From the NCBI GenBank assembly GCA_025602905.1, contig JAHLKI010000014.1:1-64000 (forward strand): DNA of 64,000 nt, in the 5' to 3' direction. Shown piece by piece: positions 10,174 through 22,677 of the stretch. Position 1 is the first letter of the stretch, and every line of letters begins with the position of its first letter. A program made the position numbers and the translations under genes. Below the pieces are notes generated by a model. It was given only the letters and a program-made list of their open reading frames with translations, searched no databases and was not told the DNA's origin. Source of the DNA: Phlyctochytrium arcticum. Lineage: Eukaryota > Chytridiomycota > Chytridiomycetes > Chytridiales > Chytridiaceae.

Positions 10174-12166
10174 TTTAAAGTATTGAGCCTAACAAGTTAT
10201 CTTCATTGTCACCAGTGGCACTTTTCCTCTCTTTGGTTCCCTGACGCTACTGACAAGTGCTGTTACCATCCGCAACTTTCTTGGTAGTTTTGCTCTCAAA
10301 GCAGGCATTGCCTCTAAAGAATAACCGGCCTCATCCTTTGAATCATATCAAATTGCTCTATTTTGAAACAAGCCCCTTTGAATCCCTGCCTAGCAAAGTC
10401 ACCCATACCTGCTATTATCACATGTTGGCACCAAAAATTCAACCCAAAGGTTGATCATGCAAAACCATCCTCCAAAACATCCATGACTACTCTTTTGTCA
10501 TATACTCTTGCAAACTTTGCATTTGGTGTTGATTTCATAGTCCGGGGGCTTGCAGTCTCCAGCTAGCTTTATGTCCTAAAACTAAAATGTTTCATAATTG
10601 AGTTTTCTTTGAGCTCAAGATTCCTGGGTGAAAGAGTAATGTCCTTGTCAATAAACAATGGGGTCTGCATAAGATCCAAATGGGTTGAAAAGGTTTTGCA
10701 CCTGATGACAATTGAGTCTTCACTGCCCAACCATAGACATCAAAAGGAAAAACATTTGAGTGTGGGCAACTTTTAACTTTTATATGTTTCAGTTTTACTG
10801 CAGACATATTTGAATCAATGATTATCCTGGGCATGAAACAAATGATTTTAATAAAACAACACAGAGAACGTTGGCTAAAGAATAAAGTGCCTCTACACCA
10901 GCCATTTGGTATGCATCATAGGTGCATGAGTGGACCGCCCAAAAGCGCTTAGCAACCAAACAACACCACCTGCTAACTTTTCAGATATTGCCATTGTGGA
11001 AGTCATGGCCTATGCAAACAGTCATATCAAATGTAGCCATACCATGCAGAATCTTCATTACCAGTATTTTCCAAGACCATCAGCTTCTTTTCCATGGGAC
11101 TTGCAGTGAATGCACTCAGCATCATGTGCCCATCCAATCTGCAGGAAGTTTGTCTTGTCCGCATTGACAATTTGACCCTGGCGAAACACAGTCAATACAT
11201 GTGTTTGGACCCCCTGTTGGTGATTATGCAACAAACAGTGCAGGACATAATAGCCACAACAAATTGGGCCAACAGGAGCGATTTGGCCAGCACCTTCAAC
11301 ATCATTGCTACCCATTACTGCAATCAAAATCTACCAATGCTGAGAGCTTTGGGCAATTTTTTCCGGGCTCTAGGCATGCTGTTCAGACAAAACTAATCCC
11401 CAGAAGTTGTTACAATGTGATCAAGGCAATTTTGAAGATGTGTGCTAGCTATAAAACAGCATCCTGTTCACAATTTACCTAATTCAAGTGCTGGGATTCA
11501 TATTCAACCTGGCAAAATCCGATGTCTTTTGCTTTCAGAAGACCCACTACATCGGCTGAGATTGAAATCTAGCCACAAAGACAATCCAACCACCAGAAGG
11601 GAAACTGTGTGCATCTGTGACAATATGACTTTGTCATACAAGAGCTCAGAGGATTTGTATTAAAATAGAGAAATTTGATCATGATTAAAAGGACAAAAGT
11701 CCTTTCTTTTCCTTGGCACTCTGGCCCGTTCTGGATGAATTTCAAGGGTATTGGTGTGATTAGGGGGAAGGGGGGAACAAAGTGATGAATGCTGGCCTTT
11801 GTCTCGCGTTCTTGCGATGCCTGCCGGCTACGCAATTAGTTCGAGGGTGCATCCTGGCTTGTTATCAGTGCATCCATTCAACTTTGCCAAATACCAATTG
11901 CCATATAATCCATATGATAAACAAAACCCCAGCCCAATTTAAAAGTTGAAACCCCCACCAAGGACATTACCAGTTTTGTATGGCTGTTGTCAGGCATTGC
12001 TGATTGCTGCAATAAATACGGGTTATTGGGGAGGCTGGAGAAGGCATACTTGCATCAAGTGCACAGATGTCAACAGCTGCTGGCAAACTTATGCTACGTG
12101 GTGTCACAAACAGCCATTCTGAACTTCAAAATATATTTTACTCACCTCCTAGACTCCCATTAGGTC

Positions 12167-12328
12167 ACCTCTGGAACAACATATTGACGGAAACAGAACT
12201 CTGCTCAGTTGAACACTCTTAACACAGAACTTTTTCCAAGGTCTCCAACCTCTGGAACAACATATTGACGGAAACAGAACTCTGCTCAGTTGAACACTCT
12301 TAACACAGCACTTTTTCCAAGGTCTCCA
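12167..12328. repeat. 81-bp tandem duplication
   Basis: Two adjacent copies (12167-12247 and 12248-12328) each begin ACCTCTGGAACAACATATTG. The only difference I see is CAGAACTTT versus CAGCACTTT, so the duplication is recent although the surrounding sequence is decayed. Confidence 0.92.
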
Positions 12329-13968
12329 ATGCAAGCAAGGCCCACAGAAACCTGCCAATACTGCAATATGGAAAATTACAGAGTTGGACTCATTTGGTAT
12401 CCCACCCAACAAATTACAGCGACTGCAAATGGATCAGTGAACAACTTGCCATCCAAAGAATCCTGCCCAACTCATACACAACAAGACAATTTTTGAACCT
12501 CATATCATTCTTCTCCATGCCTGGCATCCAAAGGATACTGCTGTCTATGCATAACTCTACTTTCACAACACCAGCTCCATGCAGGGAAGCTTGTGTAATG
12601 ACCAGTGCCAGTCTTGACACCAAGACATACACCAAGGCATGCAGTGACATCCGTTCAATGCAGATGCGGTGTAAGCGCCAAAGTTATCCAAGAAGGAGTA
12701 TGGGTTCCTGACTTGACCATTCATACTACGCACTTCACACACTCTTTTTCAGAACCTGCCACTGCTTGTCATCTAATTGTTATCTTTTTCTTTCACTTTC
12801 ACAAGACTGAGTTTTTAGGTTTTGAATTAGGTACCAACATTTTGTTTTTTCATTTTCATTACTTCTTTTTTTACAAAATAGAGAAAGCTGAGTAAAGCAC
12901 ACCTCCTCGTTTATCCAATGAACTTGAGGACTACGTTCCTTGTCCTGATCCTACAGGGACTCAAAAGAATGGATATGAAAATTCAAATATAAAAGAAAAC
13001 AAATGCAGTATTACTATGAGCTGTTGAAAACTGATGAGTCTATGGTTTATGCGCAGAAACAATCCCTGGACTGGCTGCACCAGCAAGTTTACAGAGGTTA
13101 ATTTGCTACAGGATATCACCCTCGGCACTGGTTTTAAACCCTTCTATTAGCACAATCCACTCCACTGTGGTAGTTATCCAGTCTGGGAATCCTGCCATGA
13201 TTCCAACTCATCTAAAGTTGGCAAACACCCTATTCGTGGGATTTTACATCCTTTGTGGAGGAGTAATGGAGCCAAATGGCCACACTCCCTTGCAAGTACA
13301 TCTGTATGTGGCAAAAATTGGAGAGAGCCAGGTTTTGGCACATGACAATTGATTGCTCTTACATGTCTCCCATCTTGTGGGGCATATTTCTGTTAAAAAA
13401 AAACCAATAGCATGTCCGTTGCCGCAATCACATACACTTACCGCTTCTTTTCTATTGTTTGTTCATTTAATTTGTTCAAAGATGATGAATTGTACACTTC
13501 AAACCTTCAGTGATGGTTCTTTTGACCCCCAAAGCAATAGCCATCCATTGAGCCTGATGGAAACAGGTCGGTCATGTAAACAAGAATGATTTGGCCAAAC
13601 TAAGATGGCACTATTTGGTACATCAAGACTATGGCACTGGTTAAGACACACAGGTCCACTTTACAGAACAGGTGGGAAAACGTTATCCGAAGCCTGTGAA
13701 CTGCAGACATTGTAATACTCAAAGCAGTCATTAGAATTTCCACACACATGACCTTCAAGCCACCATTCAGAGTTTTTTGAAAAACATGGAAGGCAATCAA
13801 ATTTCTCTCAACCAGCATGTCAATTTTAGAAATGCAACAAGCTGATCAGGGAGTTGCAGTATTGTCAGGTGCATAACTTAAAGGGTTCAAGAGTGAACTA
13901 GAGAGTGTGCTAGAACATTCCAGCAGGTATCGGATGGTTGAGTGTAAAAGCAACTATGTTCATTAGTT

Positions 13969-13985
13969 GGGGGGGGGGGGGGGGG
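13969..13985. repeat. poly-G tract (17 bases)
   Basis: This is an uninterrupted run of G in non-coding repeat sequence. It belongs with the other long C/G runs of the repeat block. Confidence 0.9.
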
Positions 13986-15196
13986 CTGGGGACCTCCTTA
14001 GTAATAGAGGTACTATAAACACCAGACTCCCATACTTTACAGGTTTCTGGGACTACCACACACTCCAATGGCCAATGGGGCAAAGTAGTCAAAGAATGAA
14101 CAATAGGTTAGCGGGAATGAAACTACCGCCCTTGGGAGAAATCAGAAGTTAAACCATCAAAGAGTGAGACCCCAATGAATTAAAGCAATACCAGCTTCAA
14201 CTGCACTTTGGTATCTGCAAAAGCATCTATTCAATATAAAAAAATGCTAACAGCTTGTCAATGACTCAATGTGGTAGTCCATTCAAAACTAGAAATATAC
14301 ATTTTACTAAATACACGAATTACATGATGGGATAAATCAAGAAATCTGTTTCAGTTCTATTCGTGTTGGTTTATTGATTGATGCCACGCAGGCTATTCCA
14401 AGAGCTGTGTGGGCTGCTACAGGCGTTACAGGGCTATTTCCTGTGCTGCGCAGGCTATTATGGATCAGTTGACTGTACACGGGAGTGAGACACTCCAACT
14501 TCCATCTCAAATGTCACATTTTCGGTAGGATATATGGGTTGTCAAGAGGTGAAGAAAAGTGGAAGGCAAATGAGCAAACATAGACAAGAAAGGAGCACAC
14601 AGGCAGGAGAAGAAAAGCTACACATAAGAGACAATGGGCATTGGGTGTTTCAGTCAAACAACAGTGGTACTGCAAATACAGGAAATGTAAGAGATCAATG
14701 AGAAGAGAGTGACTATGGTATTGAAATGTATCCTATCACACATCATGGTCTCTAATGTCAAAATAAAGACTAAATGAGGAAAAGTTGAGACAAACAGAGC
14801 AAAACTAAGGGAAGGGAGAGAAGCATAATATCTAATACAAGAAAATTGAGCAAAATCATCCTTGCAAGATGCAGATTAAATAGTGAAAAGTCATCAATGT
14901 CATGCATACATACAGAGGAAGAAGGGTGTAAAAATGTGTGGGGCAATCTTAGGAGGTCATTCCCACTAAAGGGATCCTGGAGAAAATCAAGCCAAAGACC
15001 ACTGGAAAATTAACATCAGAAGGCCCAGGCCTTTGTTTATGCTGCATAAGAAGAAAGCGTGATGCTTACAATACTTTTTCCTTGTGAATTTCCTGGGTTT
15101 TGGGGGCTTTCATTGCAGTTTGGGTGCAAATTCGGAGCCCAATAGGCCCTGCACATTTGTTATTTGTGACTTCAAGGTAGGGTTGGAGGTCATATC

Positions 15197-15285
15197 GAGA
15201 GCGCCTCGAATGCACGGTGCCGATAGCTAAAATGCGGGGTTCTCCCACTGAGGGACGCGCTATATCCTTTTTAGGACAACTTTTT
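15197..15285 (+). repeat. MULE left terminal inverted repeat
   Basis: This 89-bp end begins GAGAGCGCCTCGAATGCACG and pairs with the complement of 18435-18523. I see mismatches at positions 2, 29, 36 and 55 from the outer end. Confidence 0.93.
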
Positions 15286-15586
15286 GTCTTTGTGCTGCCA
15301 GATGTGCTCCCAGAGCCTCTAAACCACGGTTTCGGACCTAGTTCTTCATCTGGGCGTCGTACATTTAACAACTTTTCCCCGTAACAATGTTTGTTTATGT
15401 TCATACACTTTTCACAATGTCCACAATTCGACAGATTTTTGCCAGACACACCCAACAACGATTATGATAACATTGAGAATGAAAAATTATGACAATAAAT
15501 AGAATAGGTGGTCAAAGAGAAACAAGACAGCAACAAAAAAAGACAGATTGCCATAGCAACGAATGTTTATTACGGACGTCAACACT

Positions 15587-17899
15587 TCACGCACGCGTAG
15601 AACCACCATCGCGACCTCGTCCTCTGCGTCCTCCTCGACCTCGTCCAGTAGTCTTGGGCTTGGGAGCTGCCTTCCGAACCTTCCCACACAGCTTCAGAAC
15701 ATGGTCGTACTGGTGCTCGGTCGATCCGCACCCTGTGGACCAACGCTTCGTGGGAGGCTTTGTCAAGTCCAAACCAAGACTAGACGCGTCCTCACCTGCC
15801 CCCATCTCCATATTCTCAACACTGGCGCACAGTGCACGCAAATCAGCCATAAGATCGTCCTCCCCACTCAAGTCAATCATCTCGTCCTCGTCTTCCGGGT
15901 TGGACTCCGGAATTGGCTGGTCTCCTGGCGCGCTCAGGTCGTCTTCGCCATCTTCAGCATCTCCAGCAAGACCAAGATCCTCGCCACTACTGTGAATGCG
16001 GGGTTCTTGCCACTGGTTTCGTGGTCTTCCAATGCCTTGCTTTTGCTGCGGTTCTCTAGCGCCGGCAATGTCTGGAGCAATTGTGTTGTCTTGGGGTTCA
16101 TCGACTAAGTACCATCGCGCGTCAAACTGCCGGTAGCTGAGCTGCTCCTTCTTCTCGAGGATACTCATGACTTCATGGCCGCACGGCACACCATAAACTT
16201 TGCGAATTGTGCACCGGCACTCCACATCACCATCGTCGATTGCTGCCGTCACGCTCTTCCAAGATTTCGATGTCAGGTTGATCGCAAATCTGGAAACAAT
16301 TTGCTGAAGCGGCAAGAACATGACGTTGAAGGTGGTGACAATGCCGTTGATCTCGTTATTGTACCGAATCTCGGATTTCTTCTGCATGCTTGCTACCGTC
16401 AAGGATATCTTCTTGTACGTGTGGGCAAGAGTTCCGACGGAAGACTTCAGGTTTTGTTTGATCCGCCGATGTTGGCTCTCGACAATGGATGTCTCCGTAT
16501 GTCTGCAGTGTTTGAGTTGGTTGGTAGAGAAGCCGGCGAAATGTTCCTTGAAAGGTAACTTGTTGGATGTGATGTAGTTAATTGTTTCTGGGCTAACAAG
16601 TTTCGCAATCTCGCTCCAGGCTTGTTTGAAGAGGGCTTCTGTCGGCTGCTCCAACATATACTTCCAGTCCTTTTCGAATTTGGCCCATGTATATGCTTCC
16701 AAGTTATCATCAGACGCTGTCACAAAGTATTTGTGGCAGTTGGATTTGATGTTCAGAAGGATATGCCACCGGCAAAGGAGTCTCTTCGTCTGGGGCCAAA
16801 TTCCTTTCAAGGCTCCTATCAACGCTTTTTCGTGGTCGGTTACTACAATGTCAGGTGCCCTGCCCAAAACTTGCGTCAACAACTGTAGGAACCAAACATA
16901 GTCGCCGCATTCTTCCTGCTCAACAATTCCAAATGCAATGGAGAATGTGTTGTTGGTAGCCGTGAATCCAACAGCATGCATCATTGGCATCTTGTACTTG
17001 TTGGTTTGGTAAGTGGCATCAATAATTACCACATCCGCGTACTTCCTAACGTTTGGATTACCATCGGCTGACCAAAACAAACGACGTACGGTACGGTCGG
17101 CGTTCAGTGTGAAGTCCGCCACCAAATGATTTTGTTTCATTCTCGTCAACAGCGCCTCCATCATCGTCATAGTTCCAAGCTCTTTTCTCTGCATTCAGGC
17201 GACAATGTTGGAGACATCCCGAGCAACGATCAGGATCGGTCTGTCCGGATTGCCATCAGCAAGCGACTGAACTATTTCACCGGGACTACGGGCATCAGCG
17301 TACATATCAATAATCTTGGCGAGAATGACACCATCTGCAAGTTTTTGGGTGGCCCTTCTTGCTGCAGGCAGACTGGCAAGCTCTGCGGTGTTCCTCTTTG
17401 GATGGTTGATGTGCTGGTCGTGCCCGTCGCCAAATTTCACAATCCTCCAAACTTCTCCAACCAAGCTTAAACGGACTCTGTAGGTGCAACCGACCTTCTT
17501 ACTCTCCCGCTTTCTCTTCGAGTTTGGAATGTTTGCTGGAGGCGACCCACCCTGACAACAATGAAAGATCACCATACGAACAATTTTCGGATTGCCCCAG
17601 TGTTCCTTTTTCTTCTCAGAAACAGCAAATCCCTCGGAAAGCGCGTACTGATGAACACCGTCAATCCCCTTTTCCATCGTGGCAAATTCAACATCCGGCG
17701 CAGCTTGAGGAAACCATGGAGCGTGGCGGGATGCGGCTTGCGCGATGATAGCATTTGCCAAAGCAGCTTGAGGGGCGGCCAGGCTACTGGGAAGAACGAT
17801 TGCCTGTTCGGGGGTCAACCCGACCACAGTGGCAACCTCTGTTGGCGGTCTTGCGCTGGGGCGTGCAATAGCTGTGTCTGCAGAATTGGCGGCTTCCAT
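15587..17899 (-). pseudogene. MULE transposase, one in-frame TGA
   Basis: The frame is open from ATG 17899 to the stop at 15587 (about 770 codons) except for TGA at 17197-17195. N-terminal third: Ala-rich leader, then a FAR1/WRKY-like zinc domain (FHCCQ, later GCTYRVRL and DQHINH). Middle: MULE transposase domain with VVIIDATYQTNKYKMP, VVTDHEKALIGAL and LLCRWHILLNIK, which hold the expected acidic catalytic residues. C-terminal: SWIM zinc finger (CRC, then GVPCGHEVMSI), acidic linker and an Arg/Gly-rich tail (GRGRGGRRGRGR). At the stop the protein reads SNIVA-stop-MQRKELG. A CGA Arg codon changed to TGA by a CpG transition would explain it. No splice signals flank the stop. The protein would cut and reinsert the element. 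It is probably a very recently inactivated copy, unless the stop is read through or is an assembly error. Confidence 0.9.
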
Positions 17900-18434
17900 T
17901 TCGGGTGTTGTGTTGTGTTGGTGTCGGACAGGTTCTTCGACTCAGAAGAATGGGGCGAACCTGAGTGGCAATCGGACGGCCGGAGCGGAGTTTTGGTTGC
18001 CAAACAGCGCTGAGCCACATCTCGGACAAGGATTCGGACGTGGTATGATTTGGCAGATGCCTTTACTATTAACCTTTCATTTTCAGAACAGCAAGCGTCG
18101 ACATGTACCACTAGGCTAGTTCTTTGTTTACATTTCAACGGTTTTGCGTCACTATCTAGTTCGCCTTTTTTCAATACACTGCAATTCAGTTGCTACAATG
18201 ATTTCTTTTCGTTTTACAATGCGAGTGTTCACATTTGGTTCAGTCAGTACTCTGTTCACATGTGGTTTATATGGGAAAGTGTGATCCGGATGCATAGCAC
18301 ACATTTGAGAGCGATTGCTAATGGAGTATAAACAAAAGTTGTTAAACGAAAAAGTTGCGATGGCCAAGGACAGTGCCGAAGCCGTGGTTCATCCGCACAT
18401 GGGAGCACAAAAGGTCGCAATGCGAACACCAACG

Positions 18435-18523
18435 AAAAAGTTGTCCTAAAAAGGATATAGCGCGTCCCCCAGTGGGAGAACCCCGCACTTTAGCGATCGG
18501 CACCGTGCATTCGAGGCGCTCCC
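18435..18523 (-). repeat. MULE right terminal inverted repeat
   Basis: Read on the minus strand, it begins GGGAGCGCCTCGAATGCACG and matches the left repeat over 89 bp. It ends just before the second GTCATATC copy. Confidence 0.93.
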
Positions 18524-18531
18524 GTCATATC

Positions 18532-19344
18532 AAACAAGTGCCTGGTGCACAACTGTACCTTTGTGGATAAAGTTCTGGTTATATTTTTGTTGGAGAAGGG
18601 AAATGATATGGCAAAAGGCAGCATATAGTATGTTGCAGCAACCGTCAAAAACTCTCTATACCAGGACTAAGTCACGCTATACCATACTAACTAGCAAGTA
18701 ACCTGGCAAAATGTAGCAGTCTGTGGCATTGTGTAGGAGCCGAGACTACAAACTTGAATGCAACTATCAACTGACTGTTTAGAGTAGTTTATTCAAGCAT
18801 TAATGTATAGGTGTTCTATACAATTGACCTAACGCTAAATTCTCCATAAAAAACTCGTGTCCCACAACTATACGATCTAGTCTAATGACCCCGCGCTCGA
18901 AGCCACGCTTCACTCTCCTATGCATTGGTACAAATACAAAGACAGGTCATGCAAGAGAACAGGGAGTGGTGAGAAAGAGAGGGGTAAATGTAAAGAAGCC
19001 AATCCTCCAAGATATGGAAGCACAGCAAGAACAAGGTAAGACATGGGCATGGCAGGACAAAAAGGAGCAAAGTGATAGGTAAGGGGTTAGGTTTGCAGTC
19101 TAAAGTGTTTTTAGCAGTGTTTGGAGTGAACGGTCCAGTCGGGCAAGGGTTAAACGCCAGCACCCAGCAGGGGTATTGTAAGATGGAAGTCTCATCATAA
19201 GGTATTAATGCTGCGGACTCGATAGATAGTTGCAACGTGCCAAGAGTACCATAGATAGTTTGCAGGATACAGGTCAAGAACACGACAAGTGGTAGCTGGT
19301 GCACTCCGAGCTGAAAAGAAATATAATGGCAGCATCTATATGTA
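18532..19344. other. non-coding, no gene seen
   Basis: I see AT-rich sequence with short frames only. Nothing could be assigned. Confidence 0.4.
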
Positions 19345-19703
19345 GGAGATTGTTAACGGCACCCCCCTACAGCCGGATTACCATAGCATACATCTGTTCC
19401 CTAATCATTTCAGTGTCAGATCCTTTCCTTTGCAGAAATGAATAGGTGCCCAAGGGCAGCAGCGATGGCTGCCTGCCCACCTGGCCAGTCTCACCCCCAA
19501 GTAATCAAGTCGAGCAGGGTTGCTCAATTGTGAAGAAGCGCTGATGAAAAAGGGCCCAAGGAGACCTATAGCAGCAACAGCACACATGGTTTGAAGCACA
19601 CAGACAACCACTTTCTCCCATAGACAGATGGCGTCTGAATCTGTATGTAATAGGTGTACATCTATGGTAATCCACCTGCAGGGGGGTGCCGTTAACAATT
19701 CCC
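19345..19703. mobile_element. MITE-like element, 359 bp, 8-bp target duplication
   Basis: The ends are inverted repeats of about 42 bp. The left begins GGAGATTGTTAACGGCACCC and the inverted right begins GGGAATTGTTAACGGCACCC, and both continue to GGATTACCATAG. The direct repeat TATATGTA flanks both sides (19337-19344 and 19704-19711). The inside has no gene. An 8-bp duplication fits hAT, Mutator or related families. The ends do not match the MULE at 15197, so another element must have mobilised it. Confidence 0.82.
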
Positions 19704-19799
19704 TATATGTAAATGGCATGAAGGCAGAGAGAGAAGAGGTAGAGGGAGAAGATTGAAGAAGGAGGAAAAAGATAGGAGAAAAATACATAAATTGAGAGC

Positions 19800-22150
19800 A
19801 AGGGAAGATAGCTCAAGCTAGTTAGACTTCTGGCAACAGCTAAGGCGGAAGAAAGAGGATCAAGTTCAGTTCAGACTCTTTGCAATAGCTGGGAGCACAT
19901 AGTAGCTACTGTACACTAGGTGTTTGATGGTGAGTGCAGAAGTTCTAGGCAGCAATGACAAAAATGACAAAACAGCTGGAAGCCTGTCAGATGTAGAGTT
20001 AACAAGTTACAAGCAGAGATGGAAAGAATAAAATGGCAGTTGGCAGCTTGTCAGAAGTTAATGGCAATTTTTGCATGCCAGGCTGCAATGAGAGGGAAAA
20101 ATTGTAGCGTGAGATAGAAGGATATGAAATGATAGCTGATAGCTGGTCACTAATGCATGCCCGGCATGTGATTAGTTAGACAGTGTTGGAAAGAAGTGTA
20201 CCAATAGCCACTCTATAGTAAGGCAAGGATGGAAAGAAATAAAGCAATACCTGGCAGTCTGTTGGATTCAGGCAGTAGCTTCTACCCCACCACAGGCTTG
20301 CAGTGGAGAGTAATGGAGTCCAATATCAATACAAACAGAAGCCAATGCCTGCCAGGTGTAGATGGAAAGGAAAGGGAGTTCAGTAGTTCAAGTAAGACAG
20401 AGATTGAAAGAAGAATGATAAATGGCAGCATGTTGTATACAAATGGTAGCTAATGCATGCCAGGTGTGCAAAGGAGAGTTTAATTGCTTTAGTAAGGCAA
20501 AGATGAAAACAAATTTAATAATGGCTTGCAGCCTGTCAAAAGGAGGAAGGATCAATTGAATGCCAGAAATGCAAACTATAGTCTGCTGGATACAGGTCAA
20601 GAAAAAGATCAAAAGATATCTAGATATATGGCATCTGGTGCAGCCCCACAGATTCAAACCGTAGCTAATGCAAGGCAGGCATGCAATGGAAGGAAACGGA
20701 GTCCAATAACTTGGTACCAGGCCTGCAAGAGAAAGTATGTCAGACCAACGGTTATAGTATGACAGGAATGGGAAGAACAGGGACTACAACTGGAAGCCTG
20801 CCAGATCAAAGAGCCAGAGAGCTACAATGTCACAAGCGCAATTTGGACGGCGGCTGCTGAATAAGGTCGAAACCAAGATCAAAATGTTTTGGCAGAGTGC
20901 ATTCTATCAGAATGACCACCCCCTCATCTGTGGGACAGATGGTTTGCAGTGTCTAGACCCGGAATCCCTCCTGTTCAACTGGTCAGCAATAGATGTGAAA
21001 GACTGTTTGTCAGATGTAAGTGCATGTACTGCTCAAATGATGGATAGTTCCAGAGAGAAAAGTAGACGGAAACGACAAGCGGGACATGCAAAAAATTGTT
21101 TAATTGTTTGCCGGATTCAGACGGAGATGGCAAGTACATGGTGACAAGGAAAGACATCGAACAATTGCTGGCAGCTTGTCCCAATGGAGAGTTCAAAAGT
21201 TATAGCCAATGATCAAAAGAAATACAACAATAGCTAGCAGCTTGCCCAATTTAAGGGCAGCGAATGCATGGCAGCAATGGAAAGCTCAAAGTTATGGAGA
21301 GAGATGGGAAGAACTACAATACTTGGCAGCTTGTCTGATTCAAATGGTAGGGAATGCAAGCCAGGCATGCAATGGAGATTTCAAAAGTTACAGCAGGGCT
21401 TGTAGCTGCCAGACTATCAGAAGTAAATGGCAGCTATGGCACGCCAGGACTGCAGAAGATATCAGCTGGATACAGTCCAAGAACAAGATTGAAGGATAGA
21501 TTAATGACATCCTCTCCAATTGAAGAGGTCATCAATGCAAGTCAGGTGGGCAATAGACAGTTCAATTGCTATAGTAAGAGACAGATGGGACCAAAATAAA
21601 AAGGCAGCCAGCAACGTGTTAGGATATATGTGATAGTATAGACATTGGTAATTCCTCCAATCTGAATGGTTGGGCATGCAAGCTAAGTGTAATGGGGGAG
21701 AGGGCAGGTTTCAGCAGTTACAGCAAGACTGTGACGCAAGAAATAAAAGGATTGGTTGGAGAGTTGGAACCCCTCAAGAGTTTACCAAGTAGTCAATTTT
21801 TTGATGTTAGATTTAAATGCATGTACTGTACCACATACTAGGTATGGACTGAATAGCTCCTTCAATGGATAGCTCAGGTCAGGCTTCAGGTAAAGACAGG
21901 GATACTGGTAGCTAGTCATTGTACTCTCATACAGACGTGCAATAGACTGTTCCATTGTTTGCCGGATCCAGATAGGGATAGAAGGTGAGCATGGTGTGAG
22001 AAGAAAGACTCAAAGAGAAATAGATAGCGCACTTTGAACAGTTGACAGGGAAATGCAGCCTGATTGGGCAACAAAAAGATGGATAGATAGTTAACCAGAT
22101 AGAGAGATATAAAACTCTGTCAATTTGGCAGGAAAAACAGATACATCTTA
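19800..22150. repeat. degenerate AG-rich tandem repeats, ~100 bp period
   Basis: A loose unit recurs: GGCAGC-TGTCAGA, then AATGCATGCCAGGCATGCAATGG, then AGTTCAAT-GTTATAGTAAGGCAGAGATGG and AAAGAAATAAAATGG. The GCATGC-type landmark appears near 20072, 20151, 20344, 20451, 20666, 21258, 21348, 21533 and 21671, i.e. spaced about 80-215 bp (multiples near 100). Copies are diverged and interrupted. Frames read through it are low-complexity and not genes. It is an old minisatellite or satellite. Confidence 0.6.
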
Positions 22151-22677
22151 ATAATTAGTTGAAAAAAGACAGGAGAGTATAGCCTCTCCTAGTAAACAAA
22201 CAATAGGGATATAGAATATGGAGAAGTAAAGACAGAGCGGATCTAGATGACTTGATAGGCCGATTCATGAGGCGGAGGTAGGAAGGAGAAAGAAGATGGG
22301 AGAATGTTAAATAGATGGAGAAAGAAGTGAATGATAGTCAGTAGACTTGGCAATAGCTTGATCAAGCAGATGGAGATAGAGAGAGAGATTATATAGGAGG
22401 GAGAAAGAAGATGTGAGAATGCTCTGAAAATAGATACAGGTAGTGAGAGAAGGTAGGTCACGATAGTTATTAGACATTGAACAAGTAGAAACAGATGTCC
22501 ACTCAATTGCTCAATGAATAGCTGCAGACAGAGATGGAGAGAAATGTAGGTAGATGGAGATAGAGAGAGAAGATAGCTCAAGCCACTTAGACATTTGGCA
22601 GGTAAACACAAACATAGGTAGGAGAAGGGAGAGGGTGATAGAGAGATGGGGCGAGAGCGGAGAAAGATCATGTAATA
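22151..22677. repeat. GA-rich low-complexity sequence
   Basis: The sequence is dominated by GATAGA, GAGAGA and GGAGAAAGA-like runs. The opposite strand gives a long Ser/Leu-rich frame (22243-22704) that is a by-product of the composition, not a gene. Confidence 0.65.

Larger units (their letters stand above)
8871..15188. other. long stretch of decayed repeat sequence
   Basis: This 6.3 kb has no intact gene that I can support. It holds short coding-like fragments (one listed at 9904-10173), an 81-bp tandem duplication at 12167-12328 and a 17-base G tract at 13969-13985. Frames are broken every 100-250 bp. Composition is AT-richer than the gene block. It is most simply old transposon debris upstream (in reading direction) of the Crypton-like relic. 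Confidence 0.45.
15189..18531 (-). mobile_element. Mutator-like element (MULE) with 8-bp target duplication
   Basis: The element itself is 15197-18523 (3,327 bp). Each side is flanked by the direct repeat GTCATATC (15189-15196 and 18524-18531), an 8-bp target-site duplication. The ends are long terminal inverted repeats of about 89 bp starting GRGAGCGCCTCGAATGCACG, with about four mismatches. Weaker inverted similarity continues further in (CCACGGTTTCGG near 15327 and its complement near 18372). The only gene is a MULE transposase on the minus strand. An 8-11 bp duplication, long inverted repeats and a MULE/FAR1-type transposase together define a Mutator element. High identity of the ends and an unchanged duplication indicate a recent insertion. 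Confidence 0.93.

Noticed and set aside
15066..15458. Minus-strand frame with Cys residues, which looked like a small zinc protein.
   Set aside because: It crosses the MULE end and its inverted repeat; the matching translation at the other end (18355-18570) shows it is repeat-derived.
19800..22150. A CRISPR-like array, because of the regular spacing of a repeated landmark.
   Set aside because: Units are strongly diverged, the spacing is irregular and the genome is eukaryotic; it is a degenerate minisatellite.
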